Positions 12,865-22,496 are shown, counted from the first letter of the stretch. The stretch: DNA of 64,000 nt from CAWBVG01 sp963792175 (GCA_963792175.1 CAWBVG010000024.1:1-64000); one strand, 5' to 3'. Numbers and translations are program-made. The notes: generated by a model not told the origin, from the letters alone.

Positions 12865-15103
12865 TCAGGCCACGCGTTTCGCGAAAAAGTGTTCGATCGT
12901 GTTGGACCAGATCCGCTCCGCTTCGTCGACCGATTGATCGATCACGATCTGCCCCGCCACCGCGATCCGCAGCCGGTTGCCGCCGGTCTGACCGATGACC
13001 GTGGCGGGAACCTTCGCGGCAGCTGCCCGCTCGAGCACGCGCGTCAGCTCCTCCGGCGCGACCGAAACGATGACACGCGACGCCGACTCGCTGAAGAGCG
13101 CCGTGGCGATAGCCGGTCGCGCCCGGGCTGGCCGTCTGCGGCGCGTCAACCGAGATGTTCGCCCCGATGCCGAAGGTGTCGAAGCAGCATTCAGCCGCGG
13201 TCACCGCCAGGCCGCCATCAGAGCAGTCGTGCGCCGACCGCGCGAGCCCTTCGTCCGCCAACGTGATCAGCAGCGCCTGTAACGCCCGTTCGGCCGCCAG
13301 ATCGAGCACCGGCGGCACGCCGCGCACGAGATCGTGGACGACCTTGAGATATTCGCTTCCGCCAAGCTCGCCACGGTCCTCACCGAGCAGCACGATCGCA
13401 TCGCCCGATTCACGGAACCGGCGGCTCACGACGCGATCAGCGTGTTGGAGCAACCCGACGACGCCGATGACCGGCGTGGGATAAATCGCGGTGCCGTCGG
13501 TCTCGTTGTACAAACTCACATTTCCGCCGGTGATCGGCACGTCGAGCGCACGGCACGCGGCGCCAATCCCTTCGACCGCCCTCGCGAACTGCCACATGAT
13601 CCCCGGACGCTCCGGGTTCCCGAAGTTCAGGCAGTTGGTCGCGCCGAGCGGCCTGGCGCCGGCGCACGCGACATTTCGGGATGCCTCCGCGACCGCCAGC
13701 ATCGCGCCTCGATATGGGTCGAGGTAGCCGTAACGGCCGTTCCCGTCGACCGACAGCGCCAGCGCGCGATCCGTCCCCTTGATTCGGACGACGCCCGCCC
13801 CGAGTCCGGGCAGGTTGATGGTGTTGGTGCGGACCATGTGATCGTACTGGCGGTACACCCAGCGTTTGCTCGCCACGGTCGGCGACGCGAGAAGCGCAAG
13901 CAGCGCGCCGTTTTGATCCGCCGGGCATACGACGGCATTCAGATCGAGCTGCTGCGCGTCCCGGAGATATTCGGGCTCGCTCATCGGCCGCTGGTAGACC
14001 GGCGCTTCGTCGGTCAACGCGCGATTCGGGATCTCGGCGACGAGCGCACCGCGCTCTCGCACTCGAAGGAAGCCGTTATCGGTGACCTCTCCGATCTTCA
14101 CAGCGTGCAGGTCCCATTTTTCGAAGATGCGCTCGACCTCGGCTTCGCGCCCGCGCTTGGCGACGAGCAGCATCCGCTCCTGCGATTCGGAGAGCATGAT
14201 CTCGTACGGCGTCATTCCGGTTTCGCGCTGCGGGACCAGCGCGACGTCGATCTCGATGCCGGCGCCGCCCCGCGAGCCCATTTCGGTCGTCGAACACGTG
14301 AGTCCCGCGGCACCCATATCCTGGATGCCGACGAGCGTGTCGGTTTGCATCACCTCGAGACACGCCTCGAGGAGCAGCTTTTCCATGAACGGGTCGCCGA
14401 CCTGCACCGCCGGCCGCTTCTCCGCTGATTTCTCGTCGAACTCCGCCGACGCCATCGTCGCGCCGTGGATGCCGTCGCGGCCCGTCTTGGCGCCGACATA
14501 GTAGACGGCGTTGCCAACGCCTGATGCGACGCCTTTGACGATGTCGGATGCCTTGGCGATGCCGAGGCAGAACACGTTGACGAGCGGGTTGCCGGCGTAC
14601 GACGGCTCGAACGCGATTTCGCCGCCGACGGTCGGAATGCCGATGCTGTTGCCGTATCCAGCGATGCCAGCGACCACGCCTTCGACCAGGCGGCGCGTTC
14701 CCGGGGCGTCGAGCGATCCAAATCGCAGCGAGTTCAACAGGGCGATCGGCCGCGCGCCCATCGTGAAAATGTCGCGAATGATGCCGCCCACGCCGGTCGC
14801 CGCGCCCTGGTACGGCTCGATGAACGAGGGGTGGTTGTGCGACTCGATCTTGAAGACGGCGGCGAGGCCATCGCCGATGTCGACCGCACCGGCATTCTCG
14901 CCCGGGCCCTGCAACACCTGAGGTCCCTCGGTCGGCAGGGTCTTGAGATGGACACGCGAGCTCTTGTAACTGCAGTGCTCCGACCACATCACCGAGAAGA
15001 TGCCGAGCTCGGTGAGATTCGGCTCGCGGCCGAGGGCCTTCACGATGCGGTCGTATTCATCGGGCTTGAGCCCGTGGCGTTCCAGTACCTGTGGATCGAT
15101 CAT
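12865..15103 (-). CDS. purL: Phosphoribosylformylglycinamidine synthase subunit II (frameshifted)
   Basis: The small-type PurL works with PurS and PurQ to convert FGAR to FGAM. Seen motifs include SVMWSEHCSYKSS, the nucleotide-binding GENAGAVDIGDG, FKIESHNHPSFIEPYQGAATGVGGIIRD and, late in the protein, AHDCSDGGLAVTAAE. The C-terminal domain (ALFSESASRVIVSV to EHFFAKRVA) is in another frame, so one extra base is implied around 13115-13130. Without it the protein is about 745 residues, normal for this type. The ATG at 15103 follows a GGAGAA ribosome-binding site; an ATG 13 codons upstream lacks homology. The stop is two bases before purF. Confidence 0.92.
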
Positions 15104-15143
15104 GGTTCTCCGGCGGCCCTGAACGGGCCGCCCTGCTTCCACA

Positions 15144-15878
15144 CTAAACCGGTCGGCCTACTTCCAGTAGCGCGGGCCTTTCAGGCCCGCGAGCCAGCGC
15201 ACTGATCACGGAATCGAATATCACCCGGCCGTCCACGCCGCCCAGCAGGACTTCGCACGCCCGCTCCGGATGCGGCATCATGCCGACGACGTTGCGCCGT
15301 TCGTTGCAGATGCTGGCGATCGCATGCACCGATCCGTTGGGGTTCGACGCGTCGTCCTGCCGGCCCTGCGGATCGGTATAGCGAAGCACGATCTGGCGAT
15401 TCGCCTCGAGCCTGGCGACCGTCTCGGGCGGCGCGTAGTAATTGCCTTCGCCATGACCAATCGGAATGCGCAGCACCTGGCCGGGGCGCGCCGCGCTGGT
15501 GAACGGCGTATCGGTCTGCTCAACGCGCACGTGGACGTGCTCGCATTGGTACTTCAGGCTGCGGTTGCGGAGCATCGCGCCCGGCAGCAAACCAGCTTCG
15601 AGCAGAATCTGAAATCCATTGCAGATGCCGAGCACCGGACCGCCGCGGTCGGCGAAAGCAGCGACCTCTTTCATGACGGGCGAGAATCGCGCCATCGCGC
15701 CGGTGCGCAGGTAATCGCCGTGGGCGAAGCCGCCCGGCAGGATCACGACGTCGGCGCCCTTGAGGTCCGTGTCCTTGTGCCACAGGTACTCCGCATCCTG
15801 CCCGAAGACGTCTTTCGCGGCGTGATACGCGTCCTCGTCGCAGTTGCTGCCAGGGAACACGACGATGCCAAATCGCAT
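15144..15878 (-). CDS. purQ: Phosphoribosylformylglycinamidine synthase subunit I (glutaminase)
   Basis: PurQ supplies ammonia to PurL by hydrolysing glutamine. Class I amidotransferase features are present: FGIVVFPGSNCDEDA, the nucleophile in PVLGICNGFQILLEAGLLPG, and the His/Glu pair in MMPHPERACE. The ATG at 15878 is one base from the purS stop. The protein is 244 residues, longer than the roughly 225 usual for the family. The extra residues (about 228-244) are encoded by a palindromic element at 15165-15194. The enzyme core ends before this tail, so activity is probably kept. Confidence 0.95.
   Translation of the reverse strand: MRFGIVVFPGSNCDEDAYHAAKDVFGQDAEYLWHKDTDLKGADVVILPGGFAHGDYLRTGAMARFSPVMKEVAAFADRGGPVLGICNGFQILLEAGLLPGAMLRNRSLKYQCEHVHVRVEQTDTPFTSAARPGQVLRIPIGHGEGNYYAPPETVARLEANRQIVLRYTDPQGRQDDASNPNGSVHAIASICNERRNVVGMMPHPERACEVLLGGVDGRVIFDSVISALARGPERPALLEVGRPV
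15165..15194. repeat. Palindromic element encoding the PurQ C-terminus
   Basis: The arms CGCGGGCCT (15171-15179) and AGGCCCGCG (15183-15191) enclose a TTC loop, flanked by GTAG on one side and AGCC on the other. A second copy with compensating stem changes lies inside mtaB at 20434-20464, in the opposite orientation relative to its gene. Stem co-variation and a shared layout mark them as one repeat family. Confidence 0.8.
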
Positions 15879-15879
15879 G

Positions 15880-16119
15880 TCAGTCCACCTCGATGCGGTA
15901 ACTTTCGATGACCGGATTCGCCAGCACCTTGTCCGCAACCTCCGCCGCCAGCGCTTTCGCGGCAGCGGTCTCGGTCGCGGCCAGGTCGAGCTCGAAGTAT
16001 TTGCCTTGCCTGACGTCGGCGACGCCGTCGTATCCGAGCGAGTGCAGGGCGTCAGCAATCACCTTGCCCTGGGGATCGAAGACGGATGGCTTGAGCGTGA
16101 CGAAGACGCGCGCGCGCAT
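15880..16119 (-). CDS. purS: Phosphoribosylformylglycinamidine synthase subunit PurS
   Basis: PurS is the small subunit that bridges PurL and PurQ in the FGAM synthase complex. The 79-residue protein matches the family in length and pattern: RARVFVTLKPSVFDPQGK, then HSLGYDGVADVRQGKYFEL and a C-terminal VIESYRIEVD. Its stop is one base before purQ. The presence of purS fits the small-type purL in this operon. Confidence 0.95.
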   Translation of the reverse strand: MRARVFVTLKPSVFDPQGKVIADALHSLGYDGVADVRQGKYFELDLAATETAAAKALAAEVADKVLANPVIESYRIEVD

Positions 16120-16123
16120 GCGG

Positions 16124-17428
16124 TTAGGCCCTCACAGGGTGAAAAACGCGATCGAAGATATGGTCGACGTGCTTCAGCTGCTCGTCGAGGTCGAACGCAC
16201 GCTCGATTTCACCGGCGGTCAGCACGCGCGACACGTCGGCGTCGGCCGACAGCAGCGCCTTGAAATCGCGCTGCTCCTCGAACGAGCGCATGGCGTTCCG
16301 CTGCACCCACTCGTACGCCTGCTCGCGCGAAACGCCTTTCCTCGCGAGCTCGAGCAGCACCGTCCCTGAAAACACCACGCCGCGCGAACGATTCAGGTTC
16401 TCGCGCATTCGGTCGAGGTTGACCGCCATGCCGCGCACGATTCGCGTGAACCGCCGCAGCATGTGATCGAGCGCGATGAAACTGTCCGGCAGGATCACGC
16501 GCTCGACCGACGAATGGGAAATGTCGCGCTCGTGCCACAGCGCGACGTTCTCGAGCGCGGCATGCGCGTTGCCCCGAATCAGCCGGGCCAGGCCGACGAT
16601 CTGCTCGCAGCCGATGGGATTCCGCTTGTGCGGCATCGCGGACGATCCCTTCTGTCCCTTCCCGAACGGCTCCTCGACCTCGCCGATCTCCGTCTTCTGA
16701 AGACCGCGGATTTCGAGCGCGAACTTCTCGAGCGACGCGGCGGTAATCGCCAGCGTGGCAAGCAGTTCGGCATGCCGGTCGCGCTGAATCACCTGAGATG
16801 CCACGGCGGCGGGCTCGAGGCCGAGGCGCCGGCACACGTCGGCCTCGATGGCCGGCGGCAGATGCGCAAATGTCCCGACCGCACCGGACAGCTTGCCCAC
16901 GCTGATCGTCGCCCGCGCACGACGCACCCGCTCGCGATCGCGGTCCACCTCGGCAAACCACAACGCGAGTTTCAGCCCGAAGGTCATCGGCTCGGCGTGG
17001 ACGCCGTGCGTCCGGCCGATCATCGGCGTCCGTCGATGTTCGATCGCGCGATCGCGGATGGCGTCGCCGAGCTGCTCGAGATCCGCGAGGATGACGTCGC
17101 ACGCCTCTCGCATCTGCAGCGCCTGCGCGGTATCGATGACGTCCGACGAGGTCAGGCCGAAGTGAATCCAGCGGCCCGATGGGCCGACCTTCTCGGCCAC
17201 GGCCGTCGTGAACGCAATCACGTCGTGCTGGGTGGTCTGTTCGATTTCGTCGATGCGCGCGATATCGAAGGCGCCGCGCTCTCGAATGTCGCGCGCGGCG
17301 TCGGGCGGTACGATGCCGGCCGCCGCCATGGCTTCGGCGGCGGCGGTCTCCACGAGCAACCACGTCTCGTACCGGCGCTGGTCGCTCCAGATCCGCCCCA
17401 TCTCTGGGTGCGTGTACCGAGGAATCAT
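16124..17428 (-). CDS. purB: Adenylosuccinate lyase
   Basis: PurB cleaves SAICAR to AICAR in purine synthesis and adenylosuccinate to AMP. The 434-residue protein has the fumarase/aspartase superfamily signature GSSAMPHKRNP at 261-271, which includes the catalytic serine loop. It also has the TSSD motif near 93-96 and the GRTHGVHAEP stretch near 138-147. It begins with ATG directly after the stop of the M16 peptidase gene and precedes purS by four bases, so the genes are tightly coupled. Confidence 0.97.
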   Translation of the reverse strand: MIPRYTHPEMGRIWSDQRRYETWLLVETAAAEAMAAAGIVPPDAARDIRERGAFDIARIDEIEQTTQHDVIAFTTAVAEKVGPSGRWIHFGLTSSDVIDTAQALQMREACDVILADLEQLGDAIRDRAIEHRRTPMIGRTHGVHAEPMTFGLKLALWFAEVDRDRERVRRARATISVGKLSGAVGTFAHLPPAIEADVCRRLGLEPAAVASQVIQRDRHAELLATLAITAASLEKFALEIRGLQKTEIGEVEEPFGKGQKGSSAMPHKRNPIGCEQIVGLARLIRGNAHAALENVALWHERDISHSSVERVILPDSFIALDHMLRRFTRIVRGMAVNLDRMRENLNRSRGVVFSGTVLLELARKGVSREQAYEWVQRNAMRSFEEQRDFKALLSADADVSRVLTAGEIERAFDLDEQLKHVDHIFDRVFHPVRA

Positions 17429-18700
17429 CTAATCGAGGTCGAGCCGCTCCCGTGGAATCTGCAATCCGTTCACGTTTCCGAGCACGGTCGCCGCAAGCGA
17501 TCCATTCTGAAAGAGATCGGTCGCCACCCGCTGCACGTCGCGCGTCGTGACCTGTTCGATGCCTTGCAGCGTCTCGTCCAGGCCAAACTGCCGATCGAAG
17601 TAGATTTCCTGCCGGGCGAGGTGCGACATCCGGCTCGCGGTGTTCTCGAGGCTCAGCATCAGGCTGCCCTTGAGGTGATCCTTCGACCGCTGCAGCTCCG
17701 CTTCCGGCACGGCCGTCTGCTTCACGCCGCGCAGCTCTTCGACAATCAGGTCGATGACCTCGCCAACCGCCTCGTTCGAGCAGCCCGCATAAACGGTGAA
17801 CGAACCCGCGTCGCGGTAGGCGCTCAGCCCGCTGAAGACCGCGTACGCCAGACCGCGCTTTTCACGCACATTCTGAAACAGGCGGGAGCTCATCGATCCG
17901 CCGAGCAGCGTATTGAGCACGTAGCTCGAGTAACGGTCGTCGTGGTTCTGCGGGTAGCTGCCGACGCCAAGACAGAGGTGACTCTGTTCCAGCTCCTTGT
18001 TGCGCACCAGAATCTTCGGGACGACGCGGGGTGCCTGATCGAGCGCGGGTTCGCCCGGCTGGACGAGCGAGCCGAACTTCTCCTCGACCAGCTCGCGCAC
18101 GCGCTCGTGCTCGAGGTTGCCGACGGCCGACACAATCAGGTTTTTCGCCGTGTAAACATTCTTGAAGTAGTCGCGCAGCAGCTCGGCGTTGAACGACTCG
18201 ACGGTTTCCTTGGTCCCCAGAATCGGACGGCCCAGCGGATGGTTTTCCCAGAATCCCTGCGTGAACAGCTCGTGCACGAGGTCGTCGGGCGTATCCTCGA
18301 CCATCTTGATTTCTTCGAGGACGACCTTCTTCTCGCGCTCGATGTCGTCGGGGCTGAACGCCGGATTGCGGACGATGTCCGAAAGAATGTCGATGGCGAG
18401 CGGCAGGTGCTCGTCGAGCACCTTGATGTAATAGCTGGCGTATTCCTTCGCGGTGAACGCGTCGAGCTGCCCGCCGATGGAGTCGATGGCCTGGGCGATG
18501 TCTTCGGCGGAGCGCGTGCCGGTGCCCTTGAACAACATGTGCTCGACGAAATGCGCGATACCGCCGCGCTCGGCCGATTCGTGGCGCGATCCACGGGTCA
18601 GCCATACGCCGATGCTGATCGAACGGACCTGCGTCATCCGCTCGGTGAGAATCCGAAGGCCGTTATCGAGAACGTCTCTGACTATCGGTGAATTCTGCAA
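17429..18700 (-). CDS. M16-family zinc metallopeptidase
   Basis: This 423-residue protein belongs to the pitrilysin/mitochondrial-processing-peptidase family. The inverted zinc motif HFVEH is at residues 50-54, and the third ligand is a glutamate about 76 residues on (VVLEEIKM, near 129-130). The length equals one two-domain half of the family, as in the YmxG/PqqL-like bacterial peptidases. No signal peptide is seen, so it is probably cytoplasmic. It is the first gene of the purine operon and abuts purB without a gap. What a peptidase does there is not evident; the arrangement may simply share a promoter. Confidence 0.93.
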   Translation of the reverse strand: MQNSPIVRDVLDNGLRILTERMTQVRSISIGVWLTRGSRHESAERGGIAHFVEHMLFKGTGTRSAEDIAQAIDSIGGQLDAFTAKEYASYYIKVLDEHLPLAIDILSDIVRNPAFSPDDIEREKKVVLEEIKMVEDTPDDLVHELFTQGFWENHPLGRPILGTKETVESFNAELLRDYFKNVYTAKNLIVSAVGNLEHERVRELVEEKFGSLVQPGEPALDQAPRVVPKILVRNKELEQSHLCLGVGSYPQNHDDRYSSYVLNTLLGGSMSSRLFQNVREKRGLAYAVFSGLSAYRDAGSFTVYAGCSNEAVGEVIDLIVEELRGVKQTAVPEAELQRSKDHLKGSLMLSLENTASRMSHLARQEIYFDRQFGLDETLQGIEQVTTRDVQRVATDLFQNGSLAATVLGNVNGLQIPRERLDLD

Positions 18701-18753
18701 CTTGAGAACGCCGCAAAGCGTTGAGCGAGAAGGGATTACAAGCGAAAAAAGAC

Positions 18754-18759
18754 ATTATA
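18754..18759 (-). promoter_or_regulatory. -10 box of the M16/purine operon promoter
   Basis: A perfect TATAAT occurs on the minus strand 53 bases upstream of the M16 ATG. An upstream CTCACA at about 18-base spacing could serve as -35 (four of six matches). It lies in the 77-base divergent region shared with rlmN. No purine riboswitch or PurR-type operator is recognised downstream of it. Confidence 0.55.
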
Positions 18760-18777
18760 GCATGGTAAGCTACGAAT

Positions 18778-19860
18778 GTGAGCGGCAAGGAACAGCGTCG
18801 CCTCGATCTCGCGGAGCTGGAACGTCCGGCGCTCGAAGCGGCGCTCGTCGAGCGCGGCCAGGACGCGTTCCGGGGCGACCAGATATTCCGCTGGATCCAC
18901 CGCCGCGGCGTGACCGATGTCGGGGCAATGACCGACCTTCCGCTGGACCTGCGCCGTCGCCTTGCGGACGAGTTCGTTCTCACGACTCCCACGCTGGCGC
19001 ATCGCGAGAAGTCGTCGGACGGCACCGAAAAGTTTCTCCTCCGGCTCGCCGACGGCCGCCAGATCGAATCGGTGTTCATCCCGGACACGCCGTCGATGAC
19101 GTTCTGCATCTCGACGCAGGTCGGGTGCGCGATGGCATGCGCCTTCTGCCTGACCGGGAAAATGGGGCTCGTCCGGAATCTGACGGCCGGCGAAATCGTT
19201 GGACAGGTGCGGGTGCTGGCGGCGGCGCTCGCCATGCGCGACACACCCTTCAACATCGTCCTGATGGGGATGGGGGAGCCGCTCCACAACTATGACGAGA
19301 CCATGAAGGCGCTGCGGATGCTCGCGGATCCGCAGGGCCTGGCGGTGCCGCCCCGGCGCGTCACGCTGTCGACTGTCGGACTCCTCCCGGCGCTCGAACG
19401 GTTGGCGTCCGAGCCCGTCATGCCGAACCTCGCCATCTCGCTGCACGCGCCGACCGATCGGCTTCGCGGTGAACTGGTCCCGCTCAACAAGAAGTACGGT
19501 GTCGCCGAGATCATCGCCGCGTGCCAACGATTCCCGTTGCAGAAGCGCCGCCGGATTACGTTCGAGTACGTGCTTCTGGCGGGCGTCAACGACTCGCCCC
19601 AGGATGCGCGCCTCCTGGCGAAGCTCCTGGCGCGAGTGAAATCCAAGGTCAACCTGATTCCGCTCAACGCGGCGCCCGGGATTCCGTTCGAGCGGCCGTC
19701 CGACGAGGCGGTGAATCGCTTCGCGAAGATCCTCGCCGATGCCGGCCTGATCGTGTCCGTGCGCAAGAGCCGCGGCCGCGACATCCGCGCGGCGTGCGGG
19801 CAGCTGATTGTCGAAGGTCAGAACAAATCAGCCGCGCAGCAGCTCGCCGTCATCATGTGA
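18778..19860 (+). CDS. rlmN: Dual-specificity 23S rRNA A2503/tRNA A37 methyltransferase
   Basis: RlmN is a radical SAM enzyme that methylates C2 of adenosine. In this 360-residue protein the [4Fe-4S] cysteines are C117, C121 and C124 (CAMACAFC). The conserved C110 and the methyl-carrying C340 (RDIRAACGQL) are both present, matching the E. coli pattern. The start codon is GTG at 18778, placed in the short divergent gap with the M16 gene. The last 33 bases overlap the end of the convergent mtaB. Confidence 0.96.
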   Translation: MSGKEQRRLDLAELERPALEAALVERGQDAFRGDQIFRWIHRRGVTDVGAMTDLPLDLRRRLADEFVLTTPTLAHREKSSDGTEKFLLRLADGRQIESVFIPDTPSMTFCISTQVGCAMACAFCLTGKMGLVRNLTAGEIVGQVRVLAAALAMRDTPFNIVLMGMGEPLHNYDETMKALRMLADPQGLAVPPRRVTLSTVGLLPALERLASEPVMPNLAISLHAPTDRLRGELVPLNKKYGVAEIIAACQRFPLQKRRRITFEYVLLAGVNDSPQDARLLAKLLARVKSKVNLIPLNAAPGIPFERPSDEAVNRFAKILADAGLIVSVRKSRGRDIRAACGQLIVEGQNKSAAQQLAVIM

Positions 19861-21163
19861 GGTGACGCGGACGACGACCCATTGGTTGCGCGGAAGGCCG
19901 GGCGGAATGCGCAGCTTCTGATAGTTCCCCGTCACGACCAGCGAACCGTCCTCGAGCGTCAACGCACGGTGCGTCGTACCGACCTGCGAATCGTGGAAAC
20001 GCTGCGTCAGGCGCTGAGCCGATTTCTCGCACCTTTCGACCTCGCTCACGGATCGCAGCACCTTGCACCTTTCCGTTCATCAGGCTTGCCGCCGTCCCGG
20101 GTCGATCGGAATACGGGAAGACGTGAAGGTGCGTCAAGGGCGAAGTCTCGAGATACGAGAGCAGCTGCTCGACGTCGTCGTCCGTCTCGCCGGGAAATCC
20201 CACGATGATGTCGGATCCGATCGACGCCTGCGGAAGGCGCGCGCGAATGTCGTCAACGAGAGCCGAGTAGTACTCGAGCGTATAAGGCCGCCGCATCGCC
20301 GACAGCACTCGGTTGCTCGCGTGCTGCAGCGGCAGGTGGAAGTGCGGCGCGAATGACGGCGAGCCGGCGACAAGGTCGACGATCTCGCGCGTGCAATCCA
20401 TCGGCTCGAGCGAGCTGATGCGGAAGAGGACCTGGGATCGCGACCCTGAAAGGGTCGCGCTACGGCCAACATCGTCTAGCGCTCGCAGAAGTTCGATCAG
20501 CGACGTCGCAGGCGTCAGGTCGCGGCCGTAGGACCCGAGGTGGACGCCGGTCAGCGCGATTTCCTTGAAACCGGAGGCGGCGACACGCTCGACCTCGCGC
20601 AGCAGATCCTGAAGCGGAACGCTTCGCGGCCGTCCGCGGGTCGAGGGAATGATGCAGTACGAGCACGGTTCGGCACAGCCGGTCTGCACGCGCAGCGTGA
20701 ACGCGGTCCGTCCTGCGACGCCTGGCTCGATCGTCGCGCCGCATGGTCCGTCGCCACTCGGAGCATCAACCGCAGCGCTCGCAACGATTGCGGAGAAGAC
20801 TTTTGGCTCGGCGTGCTCCGCGCTCTCGGCAGTTGGTCTGGTGAGGAAGGACAACACACGGGGCTTGTCGTCGTTCGAGACCACCTGCACGACGTTAGGA
20901 AGCGCGGCAACTTCGTCCGGCCGCCGCGTCGCGTAGCAGCCGGTGACGACAATGCGCGCGGAGGGATTGTCGCGAGCGATGCGTCGAATCGTCTGACGGG
21001 CGCCTTGATCCGCCGTCGCCGTCACCGAGCACGTGTTGACGATCACCACATCTGCGGTGTGCGCCGCGACCGATTCGGCACCCGCGGCGCGCAGCTCCTC
21101 CTCGAAGCCGAGCGAGTCGGCTTGATTGACGCGGCACCCGAAGGTGATCACGGAATACTTCAC
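19828..21163 (-). CDS. mtaB: tRNA t6A37 methylthiotransferase (frameshifted)
   Basis: MtaB adds a methylthio group to t6A37 of ANN-decoding tRNAs. The UPF0004 domain supplies C10, C45 and C76, and the radical SAM triad is C163, C167 and C170 (GCAEPCSYC). The TRAM-like C-terminus (SQVGTTHRALTLEDG to DDGELLRG) is in a second frame; one extra base is implied near 20020-20030. Two segments look inserted. About residues 110-124 are encoded by a short-period repeat (20791-20833), and about 229-243 (GRSATLSGSRSQ) by a palindrome (20434-20464). Both keep the frame and lie outside the cluster ligands. The ATG overlaps the purD stop. Confidence 0.9.
20434..20464. repeat. Palindromic element inside mtaB
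   Basis: The arms CGCGACCCT (20439-20447) and AGGGTCGCG (20451-20459) enclose GAA. On the opposite strand the element reads GTAGCGCGACCC then TTTCAGGGTCGCGA, matching the element at the end of purQ except for paired stem changes. It interrupts MtaB between LLRALDDV and RISSLEP, two stretches normally separated by a short loop. Confidence 0.8.
20791..20833. repeat. Short-period repeat inside mtaB
   Basis: The bases read CTTTTGGCTCGGCGTGCTCC followed by GCGCTCTCGGC, an imperfect series of CTCnGCG-type units. It encodes an Ala/Glu-rich stretch (AESAEHAEP) where MtaB proteins usually have a short linker before the radical SAM domain. It resembles the intergenic short-period arrays in this window, but with more divergence. 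Confidence 0.45.
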
Positions 21164-22431
21164 AGCGCCTTCTTCCCGATATCGCGCCGGTACTGCATCC
21201 CATCAAAGGAAATCTGTTCCACGCCAGCGTACGCACGCGCGATCGCTTCAGCGAGTGTGCTGCCGCGGCCGACGACTGTCAGCACACGACCGCCAGCGGT
21301 CACGAGACGACCGCCCCGGACGGTGGTGCCGGCGTGATAAACGGCGACATCCGCCAGCGCTTCCGCGCGATCCACGCCCTGAATCGGATGGCCGGATTCA
21401 GACGACTCCGGATAGCCGCGCGAGGCGAGCACGACCCCCGCGAGCGCGTCGTGCCCACGGCGCACGGAGCTGTGTCGAAGAGCTCCGCCCGCCGCAGCCG
21501 CGAGGATCGGCACGAGCGGCTCGTCGATCAGCGGCAGGACGACTTGCGCCTCCGGATCGCCCAGCCGCACGTTGAATTCGATGACTTTCGGGCCGTCCGC
21601 GGTGAGCATCAGGCCCACGTAAAGGAACCCGCGGAACGGATGACCCTCGGCCGCCATTCCGGCCAGCACCGGATCCACGATCTCCCGCATCACCCTGGCT
21701 TCAAGGGCCGCGTCCAACAACGGACTCGGCGCGAACGCGCCCATTCCACCGGTATTCGGCCCAAGATCGTCGTCGAAGATCCGCTTGTGATCCTGCGCCG
21801 ATCCGATTGACAGCGCGCGGGTGCCGTCGCAGACGAGGAAGAATGAGACCTCGGGGCCGCTGAGGCATTCCTCGATCACCAGCCGCTCGCCGGCGCCGCC
21901 GAATTTCCGGTCCGCCATCGCCGCCACGATGGCCGCGTCGGCAGCCGAAGCGTCGTCCGCAATCACGACACCTTTCCCTGCGGCGAGGCCATCGGCCTTG
22001 AGCACCACGGGGAACCCGAAGTCGCCCTCGTGGATCTGCGCGCGCGCGCTATCCAGCGACTCGGCGACATGAAAGCGCGCGGTCGGCACCGCATGGCGCG
22101 CCATGAAGGTCTTCGCAAACGCCTTGCTCGATTCGAGGCGTGCCGCGGCCGCAGTCGGACCGAAGAGCAGCCGTCCGTCTGCCGCGAAGCGATCGGCGAG
22201 TCCAAGGCTCAACGGAAGCTCGGGGCCGACGACGGTCAGGTCGATTCGTTCGGAAGCGGCGAGCTCGGCGACTGCCGCCACGTTCGTGAGATCAATCGGG
22301 AGGGTGCGCGCCACGCGCGCAATTCCTGGGTTACCGGGCGCCGCTATTAGCGTCTCAGTTTCAGGGTCAGAAGCCAGCCGCGCGACCAGCGCGTGTTCGC
22401 GCGCGCCGCTGCCCAGAACCAGAACTCTCAT
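21160..22431 (-). CDS. purD: Phosphoribosylamine-glycine ligase (GAR synthetase)
   Basis: PurD joins glycine to phosphoribosylamine with ATP, step 2 of purine synthesis. The 423-residue ATP-grasp protein shows VLVLGSGAREHAL at the N-terminus, the ATP-binding FPVVLKADGLAAGKGVVIA, the family signature FRGFLYVGLML and the metal-binding EFNVRLGDPE. It is separated from the main purine operon and is transcribed with mtaB, which starts inside its stop codon. The start at 22431 is the conserved ATG. The upstream 170 bases to rpsU are a divergent promoter region. Confidence 0.96.
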   Translation of the reverse strand: MRVLVLGSGAREHALVARLASDPETETLIAAPGNPGIARVARTLPIDLTNVAAVAELAASERIDLTVVGPELPLSLGLADRFAADGRLLFGPTAAAARLESSKAFAKTFMARHAVPTARFHVAESLDSARAQIHEGDFGFPVVLKADGLAAGKGVVIADDASAADAAIVAAMADRKFGGAGERLVIEECLSGPEVSFFLVCDGTRALSIGSAQDHKRIFDDDLGPNTGGMGAFAPSPLLDAALEARVMREIVDPVLAGMAAEGHPFRGFLYVGLMLTADGPKVIEFNVRLGDPEAQVVLPLIDEPLVPILAAAAGGALRHSSVRRGHDALAGVVLASRGYPESSESGHPIQGVDRAEALADVAVYHAGTTVRGGRLVTAGGRVLTVVGRGSTLAEAIARAYAGVEQISFDGMQYRRDIGKKAL

Positions 22432-22496
22432 CGTTTGAACGGCTTAGGGCGTGTGACGGCGCTGCACGTCGAAGCGGCGCGAGCGGGACTATTTCG

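Noticed and set aside
11405..15142. A continuous frame of 1245 codons looking like a PurL-PurF fusion protein
   Set aside because: The true PurL C-terminal domain (ALFSESASRVIVSV to the TGA at 12865) is in another frame, and PurF has its own ATG two bases after that stop. A single extra base in purL creates the false fusion.
18701..18777. Purine riboswitch upstream of the M16/purine operon
   Set aside because: The 77-base gap is too short for a riboswitch plus expression platform, and the conserved purine riboswitch core is not recognisable.
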